Source: Anthoceros angustus (taxonomy: Eukaryota; Streptophyta; Anthocerotopsida; Anthocerotales; Anthocerotaceae). Taken from it: 64,000 bases of DNA. The translations under genes and the position numbers were made by a program. Under the pieces are notes generated by a model that ran no database searches, was not told the origin of the DNA, and worked only from the letters and a program-made list of their open reading frames with translations. How positions within the stretch are numbered: position 1 is the stretch's first letter; each line of letters starts with the position of its first letter. The stretch lies in NCBI GenBank assembly GCA_010909165.1, contig VJWM01000025.1, positions 2,108,001-2,172,000 of the forward strand, read 5' to 3'. Shown in pieces: positions 33,048-42,520 of this stretch.

Positions 33048-35480
33048 ATGAGGCCGATAAAGCTACCGGAACCACCAGGTGCAAGTCCTGGGGTGCCAGA
33101 GATTTTTGACCGCGGGTTTTCCTGTGTTGTGCGGCGAGTTTTGGTGATTGGAAATGGAGCTGCTGGAGCTGAGCATCAGTGCATCGGCCTTGTACGGGCG
33201 CTTGGATTTGGGAACACCTTCGACATTTATGTACGTGTCCCCGCTTTATGTCTCTTGTGCAGTTTCCTAGGGATAGGGTTGCTGGTAGATTGCCTGCTTA
33301 TTGTCTCCATCTCAAGGTATGTGTGGACTTGGTGGATCTGGGTATGTATGGGATCTGGTATTTGCTTTAACAGAAGAAGCCACGGGTCCTCTCTTGTTAG
33401 AGCGATACGGCCTGTGAGTGGACTGCTTGTTTTCAAAACCTGTTTCCGGAGAGGGAGTTTGTGTTTGGACTTTGGGAAATTGAATACTGTAGGGCCTGTA
33501 GCGCTTCTATTCAGAGTTTGCAACGTTACTTGTTAGGATTATACCCGACAGTGTCTGTGGATTCTTTCAGCGTGTTTTCCGACCCAAGGGTGGCTACAAC
33601 TTGTGGTTGAGATGGCTTCCAGTTCCATTACACAAGAAAGTAGATTGCCTGCTGAGACACATCCAATCAGACTGGAGACGCCTGCCACTGTCTTACCTTG
33701 TCCCCCAAAAGGTAGAGGATGGCCATATTTCTCAAGACAGTGCAGTTCCTGTTCCCTTGAAGTCGGCACCAGAAGCGGATGCAGCCAGAATTGCAGCTTT
33801 GGCTAAAGAAGGTTTTGAAAGGTTTGTCTTGATTGGTGCTGTTGAGAATCGGTTGCTGGTTTTCAGACTCATACGTAGATATCGCTAGGCCCGGCTCCTA
33901 ACTGCTGGTACTTGGTGTATGCATGTAGAGGAGGCCCGTTGTTGGTAGTAGCTTCTGGACGGGATACAGTGTCAGTGGCTGCGGAGGTCAAGAGATTGGC
34001 TCCGAAGGCCACCTATGTTATCCAGGTACCACTCTGGTCGATGAGGCCGAACTTTCCAAATGTTTGGGAGATTATTTTAGGCTCTTGCATTAAAGGTAGG
34101 AAGATCCATTGGCTACTCACTTACATGTTTGTGGAATTGGAATGTTGTTGTGAAGATTCAACATCCGAGGTGTCGGCTCGATAAGTTTGATATGGTGATC
34201 ACGCCGTCCCACGATTATTATGCGTTGACACCTAGTGCACGCAACGAAGTCCCTCCAGCATTACTTCCATGGCTTACTCCAAGCCAGCCACCTGAGAAAC
34301 ATGTGGTTAGAACACAGGCCGAAACCACGTTGTCATCAAAGTACTTGGGAAAGGATGAATTATGACTGTGGTGTGTCGCTGCTGTTCAGGTGCTCACCAC
34401 TGGAGCTTTGCACCATGCGGATGCTGCATCACTTCGTGCAGCTGCAGGCACTTGGCATGATGAATTGGCACCGCTTGCAAAACCATTGCTTATAGTGAAT
34501 GTCGGGGGCCCTGCAAGTAGGGTCTACTTTCCTATCTCTGTTTTTGCTCTTTCACACCTGGAGGCAGCCATTCCGGAACACTTGATCCTGGTTGTGAACC
34601 ACTGATTGAGAGCCGCCTATTGTGTATTAGGACACTGCAGGTATGGTGAAGATCTTAGTCTGGAAATGGTCACTGCCTTGAAGCGGGTTCTCGTGACATG
34701 TGGGAGTGTGCGGATCAGCTTCTCCAAGCGCACGCCTGTGGGGGTAAGCTGGAACTGCTCGACAGGAGTGGCTTTAGATTTTAACTTTTTCCTACAGTAT
34801 TTTGCTCTTGGTAAGGATTCGTGTGATGATGGTGAAATACGTTCATGTGGTACATCACTAGGTTTCCAATCTAATTCGGCAAGAGCTAGACGATCATCCA
34901 AAGGTTTACATATGGGATGGTAGAGGTACGTAGTGTCCATGACTCGTGTGCTGGTGATACTCTGCAAAAGTGGTCCGGAGTCTTACGGTACTCTTTGACC
35001 CTGTAGGTACGAATCCACATTTGGGCCATCTGGCTTGGGGAGATGCTTTTGTTGTCACGGCGGATTCTATCAGCATGCTCAGTGAGGCATGCAGCACCGG
35101 GTACTGTTATCTTCCTGTCCATGTTGACTGTTAAAGCTGATGACTGCCTAGAAGAGAGGGTCAGGCCTAAGTGTCTCGTTGAGTTTGCAGGAAGCCGGTG
35201 TATGTAGTAGGATCAGAGAGGTGCACATGGAAGTTTGCGGAGTTTCAGAGAAATTTGCGGCAAAAGGGAGTGATAAGATCTCTTACTGGGGCAGAGGATG
35301 TAAGTTTCTTTCACCATCCGTGTTGTGGCCTGTTGTTATTTTGGCGTGGGTATGACGCTCTGTGCTGTGCCATTGTGACAGATGAGGGAGAGCTGGAGCT
35401 ATCCGCCTTTGAATGATAACCTAGAAGCAGCGAATCAGGTCCGGCAGCGTCTTGCTGCCAAAGGGTGGAGCTTGCATTAG
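33048..35480 (+). CDS. ELM1: Mitochondrial fission protein ELM1
   Basis: About ten exons with GT-AG introns. Exon 1 from ATG 33048 reads MRPIKLPEPPGASPGVPEIF and then VVRRVLVIGNGAAGAEHQCI. Exon 2 starts at 33571 (RPKGGYNLWLRWLPVPLHKK); later exons include GGPLLVVASGRDTVSVAAEV, IQHPRCRLDKFDMVITPSHD, TGALHHADAASLRAAAGTWH, LLIVNVGGPAS, YGEDLSLEM, PHLGHLAWGDAFVVTADSIS, GKPVYVVGSERCTWKFAEFQ and the last exon to the stop at 35478-35480. This follows plant ELM1 (PF06258) in order. In Arabidopsis ELM1 sits on the outer mitochondrial surface and recruits the dynamin-related proteins DRP3A/B for fission. No frameshift was found; a few splice sites are chosen by homology. Confidence 0.93.
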
Positions 35481-35616
35481 CCCAGGTTCAGGTTCTGAAT
35501 GTTACCCATTGATCAGGAATGTGGTGATTTGACCTTATTGGGTCCTTTTTTGTTTCACAACCCGTGTTGCAATAATATGAGCAGGTCTATGGAACCTGTT
35601 GAGATTTTACTCAAAC

Positions 35617-37929
35617 TTATTCCTGGTGACAACTTCCCTGCTGTGTGATTTCCTCCTCTAATCTCAAGCTCATCTCCCCTAACAGGGCAAACAGTTCGCC
35701 ATGTTCGGAATACTGGCCGCCTCCGACCTCAAAACTGTGCGCTTGCTGCTCGAGCTCAACCCAGCTCTGGCCAGGTCTCTTCCATGCCAACCGCCTTTGT
35801 CTCATAGAATGCGCTTCCACTGCGAGGTCCAGGAAGCCTGCGTCGGCATATATGTGCGACATCAACACGTAAGCGGCTGAATGCTTCGGTTGAAGTTGCA
35901 CGGCGCGACTAAAGGCCTCCTCTCCTAGCTGCAGGTTGCCGTGATTCCGACAGGCAGCAAGCACACACAACCAGATGGCCAGATCAGGCTCCATGGGCAT
36001 TCCTGCCACAACATCTTGCACCCGGCTGAAGCATCCAGCGCGGGCGAACAGATCCACCAATCTGCAGTAGTGGTCAATCTGTGGAGCTATGCCATGGTCG
36101 CTTCTCATGGATTCGAAGTATGCCACGCCCTGGTCCACCAGCCCAGCATGGCTGCAGGCAGAGAGGAGAGCAAGGAAAGTAACCTCATCTGGCTTGATCC
36201 CTGCTATCTTCATTTTTTCATAACATTCCAGGGCTTCTTGAGCGAGCCCATGCTGAGCATACCCTGCCAGCATTGAATTCCATCCCACCACATCCCTGCT
36301 GTGCAAATTGCTGAACATGCTGCAAGCTTCCTGCAGGCTCCCGCATTTCGCATACATGTCCACCAGGCAATTGCCGACGCCTGGATCACCTTCCAGCCCT
36401 CGTTCCCTGATGAGGGAGTGGAGCTCCTTGCCCTCATGCAAGGCTCCGACGCTTGCACATGCTTTGAGGAGGCACAAGAATGTAACGTGGTTGGCTCGAT
36501 CCACCATGCCCTCCTGCAGCATTCTCGTGTAGAGCCTGAGGGATTCCTGTCCGAGCCCGTGCTGGGCGTATCCTGACAGCATCGCGTTCCATGTCCCCAT
36601 GTCCCTCGTGGGCATACCTTCAAACACTCTGCGAGCCTCGTCCAGCCTGCTGCACTTTGCATACATATCCACCAGGCTGTTGCCGACCATGACTGCATCT
36701 TGCAGGCCTCTTTCCCAGACCTGGCAATGCAGCGTCCTGCCATGCTGTAGAGCTCCGATGCTGGCACAGGCATTTAGGAGCAATGTGAATGTGACATGGT
36801 TTGCTGACGTGATGCCCTCTTGCTGCATTCTCGCATAGAGCTGGAGAGACTCTTGGCCGAGCCCATGCTGGGCATATCCTGCGAGCATGGCATTCCATGA
36901 CACCACATCTTTCGTGGTCAAGGAGTCGAACACTCGTTGAGCATCCTCCAAGCTCCCGCACTTGGCATACATGTCCACCAGGCTGCTGGCGAGGATGATG
37001 TCTGATTCGAACCCTCGGTTTTGAATCTGGGAATGGATCTGTTTCCCGTGGTGTAAGGCTCTGGCACTGGCACATGCTTTCAAGAGGCAGGCAAATGTGA
37101 AGTCATCTGGTACGGTCACGCCTTCCTGTTGCATCCTTGCGTACAGATGAAGGGCCTCTTCCCCGAGTCCATGGTTAGCATAGCCTGTAATCATGGCAGT
37201 CCATGTCACCACATTCCTCGCCGGCATGACATCGAACAACCTGCGAGCAGCCTCTAAGCTGCCGGATTTTGCATATCCTGAGACCATGGCAGTCCATGTC
37301 ACAACATCCCTCACGGGCCATGTGTCAAACACTCTGCGAGCATCATTCAAGCTGCCACATTTTGCATACATGTCCACCAGGCAGTTGCCCACAATCACGT
37401 TGGGCTCGACTCCACTCCGCAACACGTGAGCATGAACCTCCCTCCCAGATACCAGGTCTGCAACGCATGCACATGCTTTCAGGACTGCCACAAGAACATA
37501 CACGCTGGGCTTCATGTCTGCCTCCCTCATCTCCTTGTACAGCTTGATAGCATGCTCAGGCTGCCTGTGTTGGGCATGGGCCAGAATCATGGAATTCCAC
37601 ACCGAGGCATCTGCTGGTCCCAGGGTGGTGAAAACCTGAAGTGCTGCCTGCAACCTCCCATGTGAAGCATACATGCGGATCACGTGGCTGGCCAAGTGCA
37701 GGCTCGCCTCGTACCCATTGTCCACAGCAAGGGCATGGACGCTCGTGCCGTGACCCACATGCTTGTGTGCAATGCACCTGGTGAGCACACCGTGGAACAA
37801 AACTGCGGGAACATAGAGACCTTGTTGCACCAGGAGGCCCAACCTCCCAACCACCTCACTCAGGTGACCCTCCTCACAGAGCTTGCTCCAGCACCCACCA
37901 TCCAATCCATGCACAAGCCCTCTTGACAT
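35617..37929 (-). CDS. PLS-class pentatricopeptide repeat protein, E-type
   Basis: One uninterrupted reading frame of 770 codons; ATG 37929 (MSRGLVHGLDGG) is the first ATG of the frame. It holds about 15-18 PPR motifs in the P-L-S arrangement, with repeated strings such as GNCLVDMYAKCGSLNDARRV and DVVSWNAMLAGYAQHGLGQE, and ends in the conserved E/E+ region (CRLVDLFARAGCF; AIWLCVLAACRNHGNLQLGE; SWVELEQQAHSFEVGGG). There is no DYW deaminase domain. Such proteins bind organelle RNA sequence-specifically; E-type members usually guide C-to-U editing with a partner deaminase. No convincing transit peptide is visible at the N-terminus, so the destination (mitochondrion or plastid) is uncertain. Intronless, as usual for this class. 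The 3' end is 136 bp from the end of ELM1 on the other strand. Confidence 0.93.
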   Translation of the reverse strand: MSRGLVHGLDGGCWSKLCEEGHLSEVVGRLGLLVQQGLYVPAVLFHGVLTRCIAHKHVGHGTSVHALAVDNGYEASLHLASHVIRMYASHGRLQAALQVFTTLGPADASVWNSMILAHAQHRQPEHAIKLYKEMREADMKPSVYVLVAVLKACACVADLVSGREVHAHVLRSGVEPNVIVGNCLVDMYAKCGSLNDARRVFDTWPVRDVVTWTAMVSGYAKSGSLEAARRLFDVMPARNVVTWTAMITGYANHGLGEEALHLYARMQQEGVTVPDDFTFACLLKACASARALHHGKQIHSQIQNRGFESDIILASSLVDMYAKCGSLEDAQRVFDSLTTKDVVSWNAMLAGYAQHGLGQESLQLYARMQQEGITSANHVTFTLLLNACASIGALQHGRTLHCQVWERGLQDAVMVGNSLVDMYAKCSRLDEARRVFEGMPTRDMGTWNAMLSGYAQHGLGQESLRLYTRMLQEGMVDRANHVTFLCLLKACASVGALHEGKELHSLIRERGLEGDPGVGNCLVDMYAKCGSLQEACSMFSNLHSRDVVGWNSMLAGYAQHGLAQEALECYEKMKIAGIKPDEVTFLALLSACSHAGLVDQGVAYFESMRSDHGIAPQIDHYCRLVDLFARAGCFSRVQDVVAGMPMEPDLAIWLCVLAACRNHGNLQLGEEAFSRAVQLQPKHSAAYVLMSHIYADAGFLDLAVEAHSMRQRRLAWKRPGQSWVELEQQAHSFEVGGGQYSEHGELFALLGEMSLRLEEEITQQGSCHQE

Positions 37930-39100
37930 CTTGATCGCAGAGGGGCAGAAGAACACAATTCATGTCATGCCAGCATTCATCGTTCATCCTGGTTTGGCCC
38001 GTAACCTGCCGGCAGGGTAGTCTGGTGCCTGCCACAACCAATTCTGGCTTCTCATGTGATGCGATTTCAAAGTGCTCCCAATCATGCGCTGCACTGGAGC
38101 CGGGTTTCAGCTCGTCCAAGAATCGGAATGCGCCATGCCTTTGGTCGATGACTCGATGCTGTTTTGAATCTTTGGATAATAGGATGCACCATGCTATGTT
38201 AGATGGAAGGAGGGAGCCATGGTGGATGCGGGTGCATGCGGATGAATGTCATCTCTTTTCTTGCATAAAGTCTTCACATTCGCTTATATCAATGGGAAGC
38301 ATATCCCATAATGACATTAGTTTTCTTTAAATATATTTAATCCATTTTATACCATTTATATTTACTTCCTATCTTTTAATTTTTTCTGTTTACGCATTCT
38401 TTTATTTATAGTTATTTTATCTCTGCTAATTTTCTTTTATCTTTAGATTCTTTTTATTTATTTATTCCTTTTTTGGGTCTCGTTTTTTATTATCATTTCT
38501 TTCTTCCAATTCCCTTGATCTATTCATGCGTCATCCATCCTCCTCTTCTGAGAGTGCAAAGGACAACCCTTGTCTAGTTTGTGCTGAATTGTTGAATGAA
38601 ATTGAAGGGGTAAAGTCTTAGATAGGGAAGATGCATAAGGACTTCGACCGGACTACATAGGAGCCCCAAGTATTGCTTCACAGTCACTAATCACAATGCA
38701 ATTCTTCTAGGGGTTCTTTTATCATCATGGGAATGGCTGCGGACTCAGTTGGATCACATTCTATGGATGTTTGATGCTCGCTTACCATGCCTCCATATAT
38801 TTCGTAGGCTTCCTCTCTTCATGATGAGGCTTGTCTGCTGTTCCATCTTCCCTTGGACTGTCTTGCACGGAACCCTCAAGATGAGGCGGCTTGGTGCCTA
38901 CCTCTACTTCTCCTTTGTTAGTGGTTGCGGTGTAATAGGGTGATGCACGTGATAATTGGGAGATTGCAACCCGTCTCCGATGTTTTTGGGCAGGTGATTG
39001 GATATCCCTTCTAGAAGAGGGGTTGCGTGCTTCCAAGGCTTAGGCAGAATCGGCACAACAGGTGGACTAGGTCCGAGGTGGTGCAGCAAACCTCCGGTGG
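37930..39100. other. PPR promoter side and AT-rich spacer
   Basis: Just upstream of the PPR gene lies its probable 5' UTR. From about 38320 to 38520 the DNA is over 75 percent A+T with long T runs, which could be a nuclease-sensitive spacer or matrix-attachment-like sequence. No gene recognised. Confidence 0.45.
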
Positions 39101-39109
39101 TATAGTGCG

Positions 39110-39740
39110 TTGGGCCAAGAGGGTGAACATGCCCATGCAACTAGGTCCCTCTGCCCACTTCCTATGGCCCCTGCTTCTAAGGAGATTGTTGCTGTGCTTC
39201 AAGCCCTCCATCCAACCCCTGGGGATTCTATTCCCCTGGACATATTCGACTATGTCCTTGAGGATCATTTTTCTTTGGACCGACCTGCTTTTGCTTTGGC
39301 TCTTTCTACAGCCCCACATTAATCCTCTGTTGGGCTATCAGGCATGGTTTTTTAGCACTGTAGAGACTTCTTTCTGCCAGAAGATCCGTCCAGTGGCTTT
39401 TCTAAGCTCTTTATTCTGGCTAGTGCTGTGGCTCAGGGTGAGACACCTCATTGGATCTCCCAAGTTATGGCGGCTAGCAGGTTGGTCGCTATGGACAAAC
39501 CTCTTCCAAGTTTTGGCATGCACCCACTTGCGATTGGGGAGGCCTTCATGTGGCTTATTAACCGCACTTTCTCCCTTCAATGTTGCACTCTCCTGGAGCA
39601 ACATCTCAATCCCCTTTTATTTGGAATTGCCTATTTTTGGATTTGCCACTCCGAGAGGCTGCGAATCCGTGGTGTTTGGTGTGAAGGCATGCTTAGAATC
39701 TCATGCGGAGTAGGTGGTCTTGCAGGTGGATACTAAAACC
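39110..39740 (+). pseudogene. Reverse-transcriptase-like fragment of a non-LTR-type element
   Basis: Read across two frames with stops: DIFDYVLEDHFSLDRPAF, LSGMVF followed by HCRDFF, ASAVAQGETPHWISQVMAAS, RLVAMDKP, and MHPLAIGEAFMWLINRTFSL. The order resembles the N-terminal part of a reverse transcriptase in which R-P-I-A-V-G-E is a common motif; here it is HPLAIGE. Frameshift and stop near 39320 show it is dead. Clade cannot be assigned. Confidence 0.45.
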
Positions 39741-40383
39741 ACTTTCAATACCACATCAGGTGGCCGATGTGGTACATGGTACACCATACCATGCCTTCGG
39801 TCTCTGACTCAATGTGGTTTTATCTACATGCTGCAAATTTATTGCGATTTATGTTTGCCTGCAATATTTTTTCTTACGATTTATGACTGCCTCCAATTCC
39901 GCCAAGAGCAACCTGACATGATGTGCAATGCCAAAAAGTGACGTTAGCACGTTATTGCAGAGCTCCAAGTCCTACTATACTGGAGTGAACAATTATTATA
40001 TCCATGTAATGTAATTTAGATTAGCAGTATACTTATATATTTTATTTATTTATTACAGAAAAAGAAATAAAAAAATCTACCATGGAGCAATTTGGTGGAA
40101 GACTACAAAGGTCACATATTCAAGATATACCTAGTACCTCAAAAGATATTAAATCTCCAGATAAAGTAATGGTGCGCAATTTTCCATAAGCGCATAGACT
40201 CCACTACCAAGTCATGCTCCATGACACAGAGTGTGAGAATCAATTTCCCAGTAGGTAAAAGAAGAAGAAGACTATATTAAGTCCACTTGGACGAAATAAT
40301 CATAATAGTTCATAGCTTGGTACTTAACAACTTGTACATTGGTGTGTCTAAGCTACTTACACCAAGGGCATCCACTCCCTTTA
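39741..40383. other. AT-rich intergenic DNA
   Basis: No gene recognised. AT-rich tracts near 39980-40070. Likely repeat-derived. Confidence 0.35.
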
Positions 40384-40438
40384 AGCACCCCATCTAAGTA
40401 CTGATCTAAGCGCAGCATGCTTAATAACGGCGTTCTTA
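40384..40438 (-). repeat. 5S rRNA-like fragment
   Basis: On the minus strand AAGAACGCCGTTATTAAGC, then CAGTACTTAGATGGGGTGC, corresponds to the internal part of plant 5S rRNA in the right order and spacing. It matches the fragments at 13.8-14.0 kb in extent and orientation, so both come from the same repeat family rather than from a 5S gene array. Confidence 0.65.
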
Positions 40439-40443
40439 TAAAT

Positions 40444-40530
40444 GTGTGTCCATTTGGCCTAATGGTAAAGGCACTCCACACCTCATACATGAAATGGTCA
40501 GAAACGTCCGAGCCACCTGTTGCCAAGGTT
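40444..40530 (+). repeat. tRNA-like A-box segment, possible SINE head
   Basis: GTCCATTTGGCCTAATGGTA resembles the 5' half of a plant tRNA-Arg, with an A-box-like TGGCCTAATGG. A B-box-like GGTTCG follows about 65 bp later, farther than in a normal tRNA. No cloverleaf can be closed, so it is not a tRNA gene. Confidence 0.3.
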
Positions 40531-40934
40531 CGCCGTTGTCCGCGAGTGCGAACTCAGCTGCCACCAGTGAGACCCATCCGAGCCACCTTTGCGCCTGGGA
40601 GGGCAAACTCACCTGCCACCGGTGAGACATGGCCGAGCCACCTGTTGCCACCGGCTACGCCAAACCGGCGGCTGGCGGGCTTTCTATGCATTCATTGTAG
40701 GGAAAGAATCCCGCCATGCAGACTAGGTTGCAAACAGGAAATTCTACTCAATTTTCTCCACGGGAGTCAGTTCTCCTATGAGGACTGTTACACATTTTGC
40801 AAGACGTTCCAGCCTCAAGTTGATGTACTGCGTGCTATTGTTATGTGGATCTTCAATGCCTTGCTATTTGCTTGAACGGGGCCTTCAGGAGCAGCTTCGC
40901 AACTTCGTGTAGGAGGCAAGCAAACATCACAGAA

Positions 40935-41400
40935 TTGGGTGCCCCATGCCCTTCTGAGAGTATCCTGCTATCATGGCACTCCATGCCACATCTTTTTCGT
41001 GGAGCCTATCGGACACCCTTTGAGCGTCTTCCAAGCTGCCACAATTGGCGTATATGTCCACTAAGCAATTGCTTTAGGCTCAACGCTCCTAGCCGACAGA
41101 TCGGCATACACCTGCTGCCCAGATTTCAAGTCTGCTCCCCCCCTTGCACAAGCCTCAAGGGCTGCTGCAGACACACGTCCATCTGGCCGCATCCGGTAAT
41201 ACAGTTGCATGGCTTGCTTCCCTTATCCGTGTTTCACAGGGGCAGAGGATATGGCAGACCGCGTGAGGGCATCAAATCTGGCAACCTTCGAGCATACATC
41301 CATAGCCTCTCCAACCTGCCGTGAGAAGCATACATTCGCAGAAGTCATGATGATTGCACAAGAACGTGTCCGACTCAGACCCCATCTTCACGACCCGTCC
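40935..41400 (-). pseudogene. PPR pseudogene fragment
   Basis: On the minus strand MQLYYRMRPDGRVSAAALEA, ACARGGADLKSGQQVYADL, CLVDIYANCGSLEDAQRVSD and LHEKDVAWSAMIAGYS are consecutive PPR motifs. Stops and a frameshift near 41070 interrupt it. It has the same strand and class as the intact PPR gene 3 kb to the left, so it is a likely local duplicate that decayed. Confidence 0.8.
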
Positions 41401-41689
41401 GCAGATGCTTTTTACCCACACACTCTTCTAGGATCCTTGAACAACTCGGATGAGGGCTGCCAACCTTCAAAGGAACAAAGGGCAACAGCAACACCTGTGG
41501 TTTGTGAATGACACCACGGCGGGTCCCACCACTAGCTATATGATATTTACGAGCAGCCCTCTGATCTCGTGGAGGCAACGGAAGCCCTAGAAAAACCCTA
41601 AACTGGGTACAAACCACTAACAGCCTGTTGTAGAGACTCTTTTCCGCTCTTCTCTTTCGAGGCGTCATCGGCATCCTGCTCGAGCAACT
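41401..41689. promoter_or_regulatory. RPS26 promoter region
   Basis: No gene. Contains the telo-box at 41593-41602 and a pyrimidine-rich stretch (TTTTCCGCTCTTCTCTTTCG) about 30-50 bp before the ATG, typical of the 5' UTR of ribosomal protein genes. Confidence 0.55.
41593..41602 (+). promoter_or_regulatory. Telo-box AAACCCTAAA of RPS26
   Basis: Perfect telo-box 88 bp upstream of the RPS26 start codon, the position and context in which this motif is best known in plants. Confidence 0.7.
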
Positions 41690-42520
41690 ATGGTGAGTGC
41701 AGCGTGGAGTTTGTGGGAGCAGGGTGGCGTGTGCGAAGTTTCTGGAAGCAGGAGGTCTGTCTGTTGTGGATTCTGTGCTGCGGGAGGCTCAGTGTGGTGG
41801 GTAATGTGCAGACGGTGAAGCGTCGGAGCGGCGGTCGCAACAAGCACGGACGGGGTCATGTGAACCCCATTCGCTGCTCCAATTGTGCTCGCTGTGTCCC
41901 CAAGGTGGGCGGTCGTGGAGCTTTTGGTTTCTGAGTCTATGGCCGGTTGGCTCTCAGCGGCGTTAACGATGGGGCTGTATTACGCAGGACAAGGCTGTGA
42001 AGCGATTTCTTGTGCGCAACATTGTGGAGCAAGCAGCCGTCCGGGATGTGCAGGAAGCCTGCGTGTATGATGGTACGGTTCATCCGCTGTCGTCAATTTT
42101 GTGAGCTGCCAGCCGACCGTGGTGAAGGGGGTGAAGCAAGTGTTGAGCTGTAGATGACGTTGCTGTTAGGGTTTTCGGCCTTACTGCTCAAGGCGTAATG
42201 AATCGTTTTGGCTCTCTGCAGCGTACACTCTCCCCAAGTTGTATGCCAAGATGCAGTATTGCATCTCATGTGCCATCCATTCCCACGTCGTGCGAGTAAG
42301 GTCACGCTCTGCTCGCCGTGTTCGTGAGCCTCCTCAGCGGTACAGGCGCAAGGTAGGCGGGGTGGATGGCTATCCTGGGTTTGAAGGTGCCTTGGGGTCA
42401 TCTGAACTGTTATGGCTGACTGTGTTTTGCTGTTTGTCGATGCTGCAGGAGGATGGCCCTCCTCGCCCAGCTGTAGGAGGCCCAGGGGCCCCTCGCCCAG
42501 CAGGTGCTGCTCCCAAGTAG
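41690..42520 (+). CDS. RPS26: 40S ribosomal protein S26 (eS26)
   Basis: Five exons: 41690-41692, 41812-41904, 41988-42072, 42222-42352 and 42449-42520, all GT-AG, giving 127 residues (human 115, Arabidopsis about 130). Exon 1 is only the ATG. The protein reads [20 protein letters not shown], then [51 protein letters not shown], and a Pro/Ala-rich tail ending GAAPK. The four zinc-binding cysteines (CSNC and CISC) are present. eS26 binds near the mRNA exit channel of the small subunit. Residues 2-8 differ from the usual start (MTKKRRNNGR), but the basic character is kept. Confidence 0.96.

Noticed and set aside
39027-39713. 228-codon plus-strand frame as a membrane protein gene
   Set aside because: The Leu/Trp-rich product is an out-of-frame reading of the RT-like fragment, which makes sense in the other frames.
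40444-40530. Functional tRNA gene
   Set aside because: The A-box is good but no acceptor stem or anticodon arm closes and the B-box-like motif is too far away.
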